From assembly GCA_003021175.1 (NCBI GenBank), contig PXQV01000010.1:167990-231989 (forward strand): DNA of 64,000 bases, given 5' to 3'. This DNA comes from Halobacteriales archaeon QH_7_66_36. GTDB taxonomy: Archaea > Halobacteriota > Halobacteria > Halobacteriales > Haloarculaceae. The translations under genes were made by a program, and so were the position numbers. The notes below the pieces were generated by a model. The model was not told the DNA's origin, made no database searches, and worked only from the letters and a program-made list of their open reading frames with translations. Shown one piece after another: positions 35,016 through 43,609 of this stretch (positions within the stretch are counted from its first letter, which is position 1; every line of letters starts with the position of its first letter).

Positions 35016-35227
35016 TAGTGTCCAGATACGCGGGTAGTCGCTTGGCTGAACAATCGTGCCGGGCGGGACTGAAAGGGGCCGGGGGCTACGGGAAGCACGG
35101 CGACGTAAGCACCGCAGCGAACGGAGTGAGCGAGGGGCGCAACGAGCCGCGCGACCGTAGCGTCCGGGGGCTTTCTACACCCCGGTGGCTGAATAGTCGC
35201 CGAACTCGCCCTTGTTTGAACACTACC
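35016..35227 (+). repeat. Intergenic repeat element, copy B2
   Basis: About 212 bp. Left end TAGTGTCCAGATACGCG (35016-35032), left box GGGACTGAAAGGGGCC (35065-35080), stem GCTACGG/CCGTAGC (35085-35091 and 35155-35161), inner core with GACGTAAGCACCGCAGCG, right box GGGGGCTTTCTACACCCC (35166-35183), right end TTTGAACACTA (35216-35226). The right end lies 50 bp before the SDR start. Confidence 0.8.
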
Positions 35228-35276
35228 CTCGGCAGCAGGGCAAAAGACGAAGAGGACACCCACCCGAGACTCCGGT

Positions 35277-36047
35277 ATGGACATCGGTCAGTCGCTAAAC
35301 GACAAGACAGCAGTGGTAACTGGTGCGAGTGCAGGCATCGGCGCGGCGACGGCAACCGCGCTCGCCCGGGAGGGTGCGAATGTCGTCATCGCCGCGCGCC
35401 GAGGGGACCGACTCGAATCGCTCGCGAGCGACCTCGAAGCCGCACACGACGTGGAGGTCGCGCCCGTGCCGACTGACGTGACCGACGAGGCCGCCGTCGA
35501 GGCGCTCGTCGACGCCGCCGTCGAGCGGTTCGGAACGCTTGACGTGCTGGTCAACAACGCCGGCGTCGCCCGCGGTAGCGACGTGGCGGAGATGGCGACC
35601 GCCGACTACCGGACGATGATGAGCGTCAACTGCGACGGGATGTTCTACGCCACGCGCGAGGCGCTGCCGCATCTCCGCGAGTCGGGCGGGAGGCTCGTGT
35701 TCATCGGGAGCTTCGCTGGCCAGTATCCGCGACCGTTCAATCCGGTGTACGCGGCGACGAAGTGGTGGACGCGCGGCTTCGCCAAATCCGTCTCCGCACA
35801 GGTGGGCGACGACTGTGCCGTGACGGTGATCAACCCCGCGGCGGTACGAACGGAGTTCACCGTCGAGAGCGAGGCCGACGACGCCGAGTTCGCGACCGAG
35901 CCGTTTGAGGAGCAGTTCGCCCCCGGCGAGGCAATCGAACCCGAGGAAGTTGCGGAGGCGGTCGTCTTCGTCGCCACGCGGTCGCCGTCGATGGTGAGCG
36001 AACTTGACCTGTACGACCGGGAGAAGTTGACGCTGCTCGATGGCTGA
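35277..36047 (+). CDS. Short-chain dehydrogenase/reductase
   Basis: 256-residue SDR. TGASAGIG cofactor loop, AARRGDRL after strand 2 (NADP preference), VNNAGVARGS, and catalytic GSFAGQYPRPFNPVYAATK with Tyr and Lys. The C-terminus (SRSPSMVSELDLYDREKL-like) is typical of a YdfG-type clan. Overlaps the next gene by 8 bp and so is probably in one operon with a PfkB kinase. Substrate unknown. Confidence 0.88.
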   Translation: MDIGQSLNDKTAVVTGASAGIGAATATALAREGANVVIAARRGDRLESLASDLEAAHDVEVAPVPTDVTDEAAVEALVDAAVERFGTLDVLVNNAGVARGSDVAEMATADYRTMMSVNCDGMFYATREALPHLRESGGRLVFIGSFAGQYPRPFNPVYAATKWWTRGFAKSVSAQVGDDCAVTVINPAAVRTEFTVESEADDAEFATEPFEEQFAPGEAIEPEEVAEAVVFVATRSPSMVSELDLYDREKLTLLDG

Positions 36048-36978
36048 CGCCCGCGAGTTCGTCGCCGTCGGCGGCGCGATGGTCGACCGCTACTACGACC
36101 TGTCGAATCTCCCCGAACCGGACGGCGGCGCGTTCGTCCACGATGAACGGGTGGGCGTCGGCGGCGTCGCGGGCAATCTCGCGAGCACCGCCGCCCGACT
36201 CGGCCGCGAGGCAGGGCTGATCGCTCGCGTCGGTGACGACGACCGCGCCGACCGGATCGAACGCGACCTCGCAGAGCGGGACGTCGACACGACGCGCGTC
36301 CGTCGGGGCGAGGGCGAGTCGACGTACTCGCTGGTGTTGCGGGCCGGCGGCGAACGGATGGTCGTCACCGGCGGGGATTCGGCGGCGGCGCTCACGCTGC
36401 AGGACGCCGACCGACCGTATCTCCGAGATGCGGCCGTCGTTGCGGCGAACGCGTACCTGCCGGAACGGGTGACCGCGCCGCTCGTGAAGATGCGCGAGAC
36501 GGGGGCACTCTCGCTGCTCTCCTTCGACCTCTCCGGGCCGCTCTCGGAGTTGGTCGACCGCGGGACGACGCCGGCGACTATCGACCGCGCGCTGGCCGCC
36601 GCCGACCTCGTGCTCGTCGGCGAGGTAGCGATGGACTCGCATCTCGCCCACCACGACGCGTCCGACCCGGTCGCACTCCTCCGCGAACAGGGTGTCGAGC
36701 GCGGGGCGCTCACCCACGGCGACGACGGCGCGACCCTCCTCACGCCGGACGGCACCATCGCGATAGACGCGTTCGACGTGGACGTCGTCGACACGACCGG
36801 TGCCGGTGACGCCTTCCACGCCGCGCTGGTCGACGCGTGGCTACTTGCGGAGCGAGCGCCGCGCGCGGCCGGTGAGTTCGCCGCCGCGGCCGCCGCGCTG
36901 AACTGCACCGGCGACGGGGCACGGGGCGGCTTACCGACCCGCGAGGACGTGGAGGCGCTACTTGCTCACCGCACCTGA
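36040..36978 (+). CDS. PfkB family carbohydrate kinase
   Basis: 312-residue ribokinase-fold sugar or nucleoside kinase. N-terminal GGAMVDRYYDL, the GGVAGNLASTAARLG sugar-binding stretch, and the C-terminal PfkB signature DVVDTTGAGDAFHAALVDAW with the catalytic Asp. Ribokinase, fructokinase, KDG kinase or nucleoside kinase are all possible. Overlaps the SDR upstream; the 3' end overlaps the convergent BtpA-family gene by 13 bp. Confidence 0.88.
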   Translation: MADAREFVAVGGAMVDRYYDLSNLPEPDGGAFVHDERVGVGGVAGNLASTAARLGREAGLIARVGDDDRADRIERDLAERDVDTTRVRRGEGESTYSLVLRAGGERMVVTGGDSAAALTLQDADRPYLRDAAVVAANAYLPERVTAPLVKMRETGALSLLSFDLSGPLSELVDRGTTPATIDRALAAADLVLVGEVAMDSHLAHHDASDPVALLREQGVERGALTHGDDGATLLTPDGTIAIDAFDVDVVDTTGAGDAFHAALVDAWLLAERAPRAAGEFAAAAAALNCTGDGARGGLPTREDVEALLAHRT

Positions 36979-37781
36979 TCGGCCGCCGCGACCAGTTCCT
37001 CGACGCGACCGACAGAGACGGGATTGGTCGTTTTCGCGCCCTCCTTGAGGGCAGTGCCGACGATGACGCCGTCGGCGACGCGGAGCAGGTCACTCACCGA
37101 GTCGGCGGTGACGCCGCTCCCGACGAGGACTGGCACGTCCAGCCCGCGCTGGTCGCGCCGCTCGACGGCGGCTTCGACAGCGTCGAGCGGCGTCGCGCGA
37201 CCGGTGTGACTCCCGGAGACGACGATGCCGTCCGCGAGGCCGCGGGTCGCGGACTCGGCCAGCGTCTCCTCGTCGTCGCCCGTCGCCAGCGGTTCGGAGT
37301 GTTTTACGTCCACGTCGGCGAGCAGGCGCACGTCCGCGTCGATGCGCTCGCGGAGCCGCATCGTCTCGTGTGCTCGGCCTTCGAGCACGCCCTGATCGGC
37401 GACGCGCGCGCCGACGTGGACGTTGACGCGGACGAAGTCGACGCCAGCGGCCGCGGCGACGGCGACCGCCGCCGGCCCGTCGTTGCGGAGCACGTTCACC
37501 CCGACCGGGCAGTTGGCGGCCTCGCGAACCGTCCCGGCCAGCGCCGTGAGTTCCGCGACTACGTGGTTCGGTACGCTCTCGGGATAGAAGGGCGCGTCGC
37601 CGAAGTTCTCGACGATCACCGCGTCGACGCCGCCGTCGGCCAGTCGCTCGGCGTCGCGGCGGGCCGCCTCGTGGAGCGCGGCCCGTCCCGTCTCGGGGTC
37701 GTACCGCGGCGCGCCCGGTAGCGGCGGCAGATGCACCATCCCGATCATCGGCGTCGCGGCACCGAAGCTGTCGCCGTCCAT
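36966..37781 (-). CDS. BtpA/SgcQ family TIM-barrel protein
   Basis: 271 residues. Family features are MIGMVHLPPLPGAPRY at the N-terminus, VDAVIVENFGDAPFYP, NVLRNDGPAAVAVAAAAGVDF and FVRVNVHVGARVADQG, and a TIM-barrel end VLVGSGVTADSVSDLLRVAD. BtpA was named for photosystem I biogenesis in cyanobacteria, but the archaeal members are thought to be enzymes of sugar or nucleoside metabolism. The neighbouring PfkB kinase fits that view. Confidence 0.88.
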   Translation of the reverse strand: MDGDSFGAATPMIGMVHLPPLPGAPRYDPETGRAALHEAARRDAERLADGGVDAVIVENFGDAPFYPESVPNHVVAELTALAGTVREAANCPVGVNVLRNDGPAAVAVAAAAGVDFVRVNVHVGARVADQGVLEGRAHETMRLRERIDADVRLLADVDVKHSEPLATGDDEETLAESATRGLADGIVVSGSHTGRATPLDAVEAAVERRDQRGLDVPVLVGSGVTADSVSDLLRVADGVIVGTALKEGAKTTNPVSVGRVEELVAAADQVR

Positions 37782-37805
37782 ACCGGTGTCTCGCCCGCCG
37801 AACCC

Positions 37806-38147
37806 TTAATCGGTGGTCTCTACCGCGACCGCCGCGGCCGGTGAGTCGCCTCCGCGCTCGTACCGGGGTGGCGTGCCGGGCTCGGAGTAGGGTCGGAGTC
37901 GAAACGCCCGGACGTGGACGAGGAGCCGCCGGTCGAGCGTCGCGCGCAGCAGCACGCCCTCGCCGGTGACCACGACGTACGGCGGCGCGGCGACGGGGTC
38001 GGCGGCGAGTTCGTCGCCGGCGGCCGCCACGCACTCGCGGAGGACGGCCGGTGCCGCGTCGAGCACCCCGGCCCGGTCGAGCGCAGCGCCGCGGTCGGAC
38101 AGCAGGTGGTCGCGGACGGCGGCGACGTTCACGGGTCGGTCACGCAC
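37806..38147 (-). CDS. Haloarchaeal protein of unknown function
   Basis: 113 residues, alpha/beta with a helical first half (AVRDHLLSDRGAALDRAGVL) and a beta-rich second half (PPYVVVTGEGVLLRATLDRR then LLVHVRAFRLRPYSEPGTPP). Many arginines for a haloarchaeal protein. No known motif, no membrane helix. Confidence 0.6.
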   Translation of the reverse strand: MRDRPVNVAAVRDHLLSDRGAALDRAGVLDAAPAVLRECVAAAGDELAADPVAAPPYVVVTGEGVLLRATLDRRLLVHVRAFRLRPYSEPGTPPRYERGGDSPAAAVAVETTD

Positions 38148-38286
38148 CTCGTGAGGTTGCGTCGGCGGGCGTATCTGCGGGGATCAGTGTCACGCGTGTC
38201 AGTACGGTCGTCGGGGGATAGAGCCCCGGCCCGCGCGTCGAGTGGAATCCCTCGGGCTTCATACGGCTCGCGTCGTACGTGTCGGT

Positions 38287-38631
38287 ATGGCTCCGTCGGA
38301 CGGTCCCTCGCGCGACGGCGACCCGACCAACGTGCCGACAGTTCGCTGCTCGCAGTGTGAGGCCTCGTGGACGCTCGAACACGAACTGGAGGAGCTCGGC
38401 CTCGGCAACGACGCCGTCGAGGCGTTCGCCATCGATCACCGCGAACACACGGGGCACTTCCCGGACGACGTGACGCCGTGGGTCGTCGACTGTCTGCGCT
38501 GTCCGGACGGCGTGGAACGGCTCGACGAGACGGCCGCGCGTCGGTGGGCGCGAACCCACGCCCGGCACACGGACCACGTCGTCGCGCTCGAACACGACAG
38601 CCGGGACGAACCCGAACGCGTCGGCGAGTGA
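38287..38631 (+). CDS. Small protein with two CxxC pairs
   Basis: 114 residues with CSQC near residue 20 and CLRC near residue 71, enough for one zinc site. The region between is acidic and helical (EHELEELGLGNDAVEAFAID), and the part around HREHTGH may add histidines. Start at ATG 38287 after an upstream frame that lacks coding character. The stop abuts the stop of the next, convergent gene. Function unknown; nucleic-acid or protein binding is possible. Confidence 0.65.
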   Translation: MAPSDGPSRDGDPTNVPTVRCSQCEASWTLEHELEELGLGNDAVEAFAIDHREHTGHFPDDVTPWVVDCLRCPDGVERLDETAARRWARTHARHTDHVVALEHDSRDEPERVGE

Positions 38632-39030
38632 TCACTCCACCGTCGAGAGCACGAGCGTCGAGAAGTCCGTCTCCGAGAGGTTCCCCGCCGCCAGCGCGTG
38701 GAACCACCCTTCGTGCACCTCGAAGTGGCCGACCGTCTCCCGCTCGTCGTCGGCGTCGTCGAACGCCCACACCTCCACGTCCTCCGGCTCCCAGTCGCCG
38801 GCCTCGGGGATGCCCGAGACGTCGCGGCCGTCCGTCTCGATGCCAGCCAAGTCCAGTAGAAACCGCAGGAGCGTGCCGACCTGATTCTGCGGAATGCCGT
38901 CGCCCACGCCCGGCGACTCGTAGCCGACGTGGAGCGCGCCGTCGTGACGTTCACAGTCCGTCACGTAGAGCCCTTCGCCCATCAGGTGCGTCTCCAACAC
39001 GTCACCGATATCCTCGCCAGAGAGCGTCAC
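38632..39030 (-). CDS. Haloarchaeal protein of unknown function
   Basis: 132-residue acidic soluble protein. Recognisable segments are LETHLMGEGLYVTDCERHDGA, VGTLLRFLLDLAGI and VGHFEVHEGWFHALAAGNL. No family or active site could be assigned. It begins 55 bp from the left end of repeat element C, which may hold its promoter (TTTATTTGAAC on the minus strand). Confidence 0.6.
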   Translation of the reverse strand: MTLSGEDIGDVLETHLMGEGLYVTDCERHDGALHVGYESPGVGDGIPQNQVGTLLRFLLDLAGIETDGRDVSGIPEAGDWEPEDVEVWAFDDADDERETVGHFEVHEGWFHALAAGNLSETDFSTLVLSTVE

Positions 39031-39082
39031 ATCCGACGTTTCGGACCCGCGAACTTAGACTGTGGGGGTCTCCGGGTCGGCG

Positions 39083-39294
39083 GCGTTCAAATAAACGGGT
39101 CGTTACCCGGCCGAGAAACCGTGGTGGATGGGACTGAAAGGGGCCGGGCGCTCGATCCGGCCCCGGCGACGAAAGCACCGCAGCGAACGTAGTGAGTGAG
39201 GAACGCAGCGAGCCGCGGCCGGGCGAGCGCCCGGGGGCTTTCTACAATATGTTGCCCACCTCGTCGCCGGAGTCATTCTTAGCTGAACAGTATC
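39083..39294 (+). repeat. Intergenic repeat element, copy C
   Basis: About 212 bp between two minus-strand genes. Left end GTTCAAATAA (39085-39094), left box GGGACTGAAAGGGGCC (39130-39145), stem GGGCGCTCG/CGAGCGCCC (39146-39154 and 39224-39232), core with GACGAAAGCACCGCAGCG, right box GGGGGCTTTCTACA (39233-39246), right end TTAGCTGAACAGTATC (39280-39294). The right end lies 14 bp from the stop of the thioesterase gene. Confidence 0.8.
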
Positions 39295-39307
39295 CCCAGA
39301 CTGATGA

Positions 39308-39724
39308 CTACACCGGCTCGGGCGGCTCGTTCTGATACGCGACGACCGCCTCGCGGAACGCCTCGGGCACCGCCGTCGGCTCGCCGTCGCTGACGGCGAC
39401 GTGCGTGACCGACCCCTCCGCACAGGTCGGCCCGTCGCGCTGTCGGCAGGCCCACTCGAACGTCAGCGACGACTCCTCGATTGCGTCGGCACGGATCCCG
39501 CAGACGAGTTCGTCGCCGAACGCCGCGGGGGCGCGGTAGTCGATGTCCACGTTGACGACGTGGATGTCCCAGTCGGCTTGCTCGATGTCAGTCCACGGGT
39601 AGCCGATCTCCCGGAGATACTGCGAGAACGTCTCGTCCTGATAGGTGACGTAGTTGCCGTAGAAGACGATCCCCTGTGCGTCCGTCTCTTCGAACCGGAC
39701 CGTCGTGTTCCAGACATCGCGCAT
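39308..39724 (-). CDS. Acyl-CoA thioesterase, 4HBT/YbgC family
   Basis: 138-residue hotdog-fold protein. The N-terminal signature RFEETDAQGIVFYGNYVTYQDE has the catalytic Asp of the 4-hydroxybenzoyl-CoA thioesterase-like group; the later VNVDIDYRAPAAFGDEL strand is typical. It would hydrolyse short or aromatic acyl-CoA esters. Single-gene unit between repeat element C and a DUF protein gene. Confidence 0.88.
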   Translation of the reverse strand: MRDVWNTTVRFEETDAQGIVFYGNYVTYQDETFSQYLREIGYPWTDIEQADWDIHVVNVDIDYRAPAAFGDELVCGIRADAIEESSLTFEWACRQRDGPTCAEGSVTHVAVSDGEPTAVPEAFREAVVAYQNEPPEPV

Positions 39725-39761
39725 GCCTCCACCCGGCCCGCCGGCGGGTTAAGCGCGCCGT

Positions 39762-40406
39762 TCACAGCCGGTCGGCCAGTCCGCCCGCAGTGTCGGCATC
39801 GAGATACGTGTCCCGAACCGTCTCGGCGAGGAAGCCGTCGGGGTCGAGCACGATGTAGACGGCCACGAACGGCTCCTCGGGGTGGTCGATGACGAACACC
39901 TCGAACGGCGGGTCCGCTCCCCCGTCGCCGTCACCCTCGTACGCCTCGCGCCCGCCGGCGGCACGCACGAGCAGCGGCTCCAGCGGCTTGACGCCGTCCC
40001 GAAACTCCGAAAACAGGTCGCGACTGCCGGACTGCTCGGCGAACGTGTAGACGACGCCGTTCGGCTCGCCGTCCGTCCCGTGGGTCACCCGCGAGTTCAT
40101 GCCGCTGTGCTGCTCGACCGCGTCGCGCCAGCAGCGGGTGGCCGCCTCGAAGATCGGTTCGGTCGTCTGGACGAAGTGAAACCGCGTGGCGTCGACGATG
40201 TCGTACGACTGGACGCGCGGCTCGCCGTCGAGCCACGCGAGGTCGGCGTCGATGCGGTTGCCGGGGGTAAGTGCCGTGGCGTCCGCGGCGTCGCCGTGCG
40301 CGCGGGGCACGTACGTCGGGTCGCCGCTCTCGGCGTCGAGCAGCAGCCACTCGTCGTCGTCGCGGCCGGGCAACACCCGGTAGCTCCCCGTCGTCGTCTG
40401 CTCCAT
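39762..40406 (-). CDS. Haloarchaeal protein of unknown function
   Basis: 214 residues, acidic and soluble. Repeated small beta motifs in the first third (YRVLPGRDDDEWLLLDAESG then PTYVPRAHGDAADA) resemble a conserved haloarchaeal DUF; the second half (TRFHFVQTTEPIFEAATRCW and PPFEVFVIDHPEEPFVAVYI) looks alpha/beta. ATG 40406 chosen since upstream residues are in a shadow of the divergent dUTPase region. No activity can be inferred. Confidence 0.65.
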   Translation of the reverse strand: MEQTTTGSYRVLPGRDDDEWLLLDAESGDPTYVPRAHGDAADATALTPGNRIDADLAWLDGEPRVQSYDIVDATRFHFVQTTEPIFEAATRCWRDAVEQHSGMNSRVTHGTDGEPNGVVYTFAEQSGSRDLFSEFRDGVKPLEPLLVRAAGGREAYEGDGDGGADPPFEVFVIDHPEEPFVAVYIVLDPDGFLAETVRDTYLDADTAGGLADRL

Positions 40407-40491
40407 ACCTCGGGTTGCTCGCGCGGCCCGAAAACGTTCGCGCTCTGGGCCGCCCCGACAGGAATAAGCGCCGCGCCACGCCAGCCGAGAT

Positions 40492-40953
40492 ATGTACGAG
40501 AGCGGCGCGTACGTCGCGACCCACGTCGACCCCGTCACGGACGACCAGCGGCAGCCGAACGGGGTCGACCTGACGCTCGACGCGGTGGAACGACAGGTCG
40601 CACCCGGCCGGATCGGCACGGACGGCAAGACGGTCGGCGAGCGCGAACCCGTCGAGCCGACCGACGGCAAATACCACCTGTCGCCCGGTGTGTACGTCGC
40701 GCGCTACGCGGAGACGATCCGGATCCCCGAGGGCCACGTCGGGTTCGTCTACCCCCGGTCGTCGCTCCTGCGGAACTCCTGTATGCTCAACACGGCCGTC
40801 TGGGACGCCGGCTACGAGGGCCGCGGCGAGGGGCTGTTACAGGTCGGCCACGAGATACGGCTGGAGGCCGGCGCGCGGATCGCACAGCTCGTGTTCGCCA
40901 CCGCCGACCACGAGGGGACGTACGACGGCACGTATCAGAGCGAAAATCTGTAA
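40492..40953 (+). CDS. dut: dUTPase / dCTP deaminase-family protein
   Basis: 153 residues of the trimeric dUTPase-like fold. Motifs: NGVDLTLD near residue 24, YPRSSLLRNSCMLNTAVWDA (motif 2), DAGYEGRGEGLLQV (motif 3) and RIAQLVFA. It lacks the long insert of DCD-type deaminases. It would hydrolyse dUTP to dUMP and keep uracil out of DNA. A five-motif check by alignment would separate dUTPase from dCTP deaminase. It precedes a two-component pair by 55 bp. Confidence 0.88.
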   Translation: MYESGAYVATHVDPVTDDQRQPNGVDLTLDAVERQVAPGRIGTDGKTVGEREPVEPTDGKYHLSPGVYVARYAETIRIPEGHVGFVYPRSSLLRNSCMLNTAVWDAGYEGRGEGLLQVGHEIRLEAGARIAQLVFATADHEGTYDGTYQSENL

Positions 40954-40977
40954 GCGAAGGTAGTGTTAAAAAGGATG

Positions 40978-40983
40978 TTTATC
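40978..40983 (+). promoter_or_regulatory. TATA box of the histidine kinase gene
   Basis: TTTATC centred 28 bp before the ATG at 41009, with an upstream run of A residues that may be the BRE-like part. It supports that start and a leaderless transcript for the kinase-regulator operon. Confidence 0.55.
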
Positions 40984-41008
40984 ACTCCGACCCACGAAAC
41001 GAGTAGTA

Positions 41009-42034
41009 ATGGGCACGAACGCGCAGTCCGAGTCGTTCACGGACCGAGCGTTCTTCGAGACGCTCGTCCAGAAGGGGTCGGACGCGATCGTCACCATCGA
41101 CACCGAGGACGAGATTCGGTTCGCGAACGACGCGACGGAGCGCGTACTCGGCCACGACCCCGCAGAGCTGATCGGCGAGTCGCTCACGACGATCATGCCC
41201 GAGCAGTTCCACGGCGCCCACCGGGCCGCCGTCGAGACGTATCTCGAAACCGGCGACCGGACGCTCGACTGGAGCGGCATCGAACTCCCGGCCGAACACG
41301 CCGACGGCCACGAGATACAGGTGTCGATCACCTTCGAGGAGTACGAGCACGAGGGCGAGAAGCTCTTCTCGGGGATCATCCGCGACATCTCCGACCGGAA
41401 GGAGCGAGAGCGCCAGCTGAAACAGCAGACGGAACAGCTCGAACGGTTCGCGAGCGCCGTGAGCCACGACCTGCGAAGCCCGCTGCAGACAGCCAAGTCG
41501 ACGCTCGCCGTCGCGCGTGCGACGGGCGACGAGTCGGCGCTGGAGGAACTCGACGACCTGTTCGACCGGATGGACGAACTGATCGACGACGTGCTCGCGC
41601 TCGCGACACAGGGACAAGCTGTCGACGACACCGAACCGGTCTCGCTGGAGCGTGTCGCTCGCGACGCGTGGAGCGTCGCCGGCGACGACGACGTGACGCT
41701 GACGGTCGGCTCGGCACACGTCGAAGCGGACCCCGAGCGGCTCCGCACGCTGTTCGAGAACCTGTTCGGTAACGCACGCGACCACGGCGACGCCGACGCA
41801 ATCCGCGTCGAGACGCTATCGGACGGGTTCGTCGTCGCGGACGACGGGACCGGCCTCGACCACGTGGACGAGGACAAACTGTTCGACTACGGCTACACGA
41901 AGAGTGAGTCGGGGACGGGGATCGGACTCAACATCGTGGAGACGGTCGCCAACGCCCACGGCTGGCGGGTGGAGGTCGGAGAGAGCGACGAGGGCGGCGC
42001 TCGCTTCGCGTTCCACGAGGTGGAATCACAGTGA
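41009..42034 (+). CDS. PAS-domain histidine kinase
   Basis: 341 residues, soluble (no membrane helix). A PAS domain covers about residues 12-130 (GSDAIVTIDTEDEIRFAN). The HisKA part has the phospho-accepting His153 in FASAVSHDLRSPL, and the ATPase has NLFGNARDHG (N box, diverged), VADDGTGLDH (G1) and SESGTGIGLNIVE (G2). It senses an internal signal and would phosphorylate the response regulator encoded next. The stop overlaps the GTG start of that gene. Confidence 0.9.
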   Translation: MGTNAQSESFTDRAFFETLVQKGSDAIVTIDTEDEIRFANDATERVLGHDPAELIGESLTTIMPEQFHGAHRAAVETYLETGDRTLDWSGIELPAEHADGHEIQVSITFEEYEHEGEKLFSGIIRDISDRKERERQLKQQTEQLERFASAVSHDLRSPLQTAKSTLAVARATGDESALEELDDLFDRMDELIDDVLALATQGQAVDDTEPVSLERVARDAWSVAGDDDVTLTVGSAHVEADPERLRTLFENLFGNARDHGDADAIRVETLSDGFVVADDGTGLDHVDEDKLFDYGYTKSESGTGIGLNIVETVANAHGWRVEVGESDEGGARFAFHEVESQ

Positions 42035-42609
42035 GCGCTGAGACGGACGCGGCCGGCTCCGAGCGGCCGGTCGTGCTCGCGGTGGACGACGAGCCGCGCA
42101 TCACCCAGTCGTTCGACATCTGGCTCGACGGCTACGAGGTGCTGACGGCGATGTCCGGCGAAGAGGCGCTGTCGGCGGTGAGCGACCGCGTGGACGTGGT
42201 GTTGCTCGACCGCCACATGCCGGGGATGAGCGGCGACGAGGTGCTCGAACGGATCCGCGAGCGCGACGTGTCGCCCCGCGTCGCGATGATCACCGGCGTC
42301 GAGCCGAATTTCGACATCGTCGACATGCCGTTCGACGACTACGTCGAGAAGCCGGTCGGCCCGGAAGTGGTCGCCGACACCGTCGAGCGACTTCTCGACC
42401 GCACCACGTACGACGAACGGATCGGCGAACTCGAAACCGTCGCCGGCAAGATCGCACTGCTCGAAGACACATACACGGACGCGGAACTGGAGGATCACGA
42501 GACGTTCACCGAACTCGTCGAGCGACGCGACCGACTCCAACGGGAGGCGGACGAACTCCTCGCCGACTTGGACCCCGGGGAGTTCGAGCAGATTATGTCT
42601 GATTTCTGA
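42031..42609 (+). CDS. HalX-domain response regulator
   Basis: 192 residues. Receiver domain at 13-125 with acidic pocket VDDE (Asp19, Asp20), phosphoacceptor Asp60 in VVLLDRHMPG and Lys107 in YVEKPVG. The C-terminal 60 residues form a HalX domain (coiled, ERRDRLQREADELLADLDP), found only in haloarchaeal regulators. No DNA-binding domain, so output is probably by protein contact. Cognate to the kinase upstream. 3' end overlaps the convergent HTH gene by 17 bp. Confidence 0.9.
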   Translation: MSAETDAAGSERPVVLAVDDEPRITQSFDIWLDGYEVLTAMSGEEALSAVSDRVDVVLLDRHMPGMSGDEVLERIRERDVSPRVAMITGVEPNFDIVDMPFDDYVEKPVGPEVVADTVERLLDRTTYDERIGELETVAGKIALLEDTYTDAELEDHETFTELVERRDRLQREADELLADLDPGEFEQIMSDF

Positions 42610-42805
42610 GCGCGACCGCCATGGCACTCGATTCTGCTCGGCGGAGGAGGGTCGCGACCGTGGCGGGGTCGGTTCCCAGTCGGAGGGCGAGTTCGGTGTG
42701 GGTCGTCTTCCGTGGCTGCTCGTAGTAGCCGGCGTCGAGCGCCGCGGCGACGACGCGTTCTTCCTCGTCCGTGAGGCCGGGCGCGGACGAAGGAGCGTCT
42801 GACAT
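42593..42805 (-). CDS. Lone HTH_10 (Bat-type) DNA-binding domain
   Basis: 70 residues consisting of little more than the HTH_10 domain seen at the end of bacterio-opsin activator-like regulators: LTDEEERVVAAALDAGYYEQ, then PRKTTHTELALRLGT and TVATLLRRAE. It lacks the PAS/GAF part of usual Bat-like proteins. It may act as a small DNA-binding regulator near the kinase-HalX pair, with which it converges. Confidence 0.75.
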   Translation of the reverse strand: MSDAPSSAPGLTDEEERVVAAALDAGYYEQPRKTTHTELALRLGTDPATVATLLRRAESSAMAVALRNQT

Positions 42806-42855
42806 GTTACCGGGCGATTGGGCGCACTATCGGTTGAAACTTTCTGCCAGATATT

Positions 42856-43470
42856 TTATATGTATCCGACGCCGGTCGCTGCGTCCGGCAGGTCGTACTC
42901 GACGACCTCCATGCCGAGTTCCTCGATAGCCTCGCGCATGTGTTCGTCGCCAGCGAAGTCGACACCCACCTCCTCGCGGATGCGCTGGGCAGTGGCAAGC
43001 ACCTCGCCCCGGCGGTCGTCGGGGACCTCGAACTTGTCCGTCGACAGTTCGATCACGAGACCGTTGTTGTCACGGGTGTACAGCGAGAAGAAGACGCCGC
43101 GGTCGAAGATGTTGTAGCCGCGACCGTCCGCCTCGATCGCCTCGACGACCTCCTCGAACCGCTCGGGAGCGACGCTGAAACAGAGATGGTGGACCGCGCC
43201 GGTCCGGGTCTGTTGAGCGCGCACCGAGTCGCGGTCGTCGGTCACGAAGAAGGTGAGGATGCGACCGTCGCCGGTGTCGAAGAAGAGGTGCGTCTGTGAC
43301 GGGTCGTCGAGGTTCGGCTGGCGCATGACCAGCGGCATCCCGAGCAGGTCGCGGTAGAACGCGACCGTGTCCGCCTCGTTCGACCCCCAGACCGTGACGT
43401 GGTCGGTGCCGGTGGTGTGGATCGGAGCGTCGGGCCGTTCCTCGGTGACTGGCGTCGGTTCGTCGGGCAT
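42856..43470 (-). CDS. VOC family (glyoxalase/dioxygenase-like) protein
   Basis: 204 residues. N-terminal VOC metal motifs: His in TTGTDHVTVWGS, His in GAVHHLCFSV and Glu in NGLVIELS, all in one vicinal-oxygen-chelate unit. The extra C-terminal 60 residues (DDRRGEVLATAQRIREEVGV) are helical. The family covers ring-cleaving dioxygenases and glyoxalases; the reaction is unknown. Confidence 0.82.
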   Translation of the reverse strand: MPDEPTPVTEERPDAPIHTTGTDHVTVWGSNEADTVAFYRDLLGMPLVMRQPNLDDPSQTHLFFDTGDGRILTFFVTDDRDSVRAQQTRTGAVHHLCFSVAPERFEEVVEAIEADGRGYNIFDRGVFFSLYTRDNNGLVIELSTDKFEVPDDRRGEVLATAQRIREEVGVDFAGDEHMREAIEELGMEVVEYDLPDAATGVGYI

Positions 43471-43609
43471 ACGTTCGCTTCACGCTACACGAGCAAAAGC
43501 GCTCCCGGGCACGGTCGTCTCCTGATGACGGCGATGTCACGGGGGCCGTTGAGGGCCGACGCTTCGCCGCGACCACGACGTTGACGTGCCGTCGGCCACT
43601 CGTTCGGGC

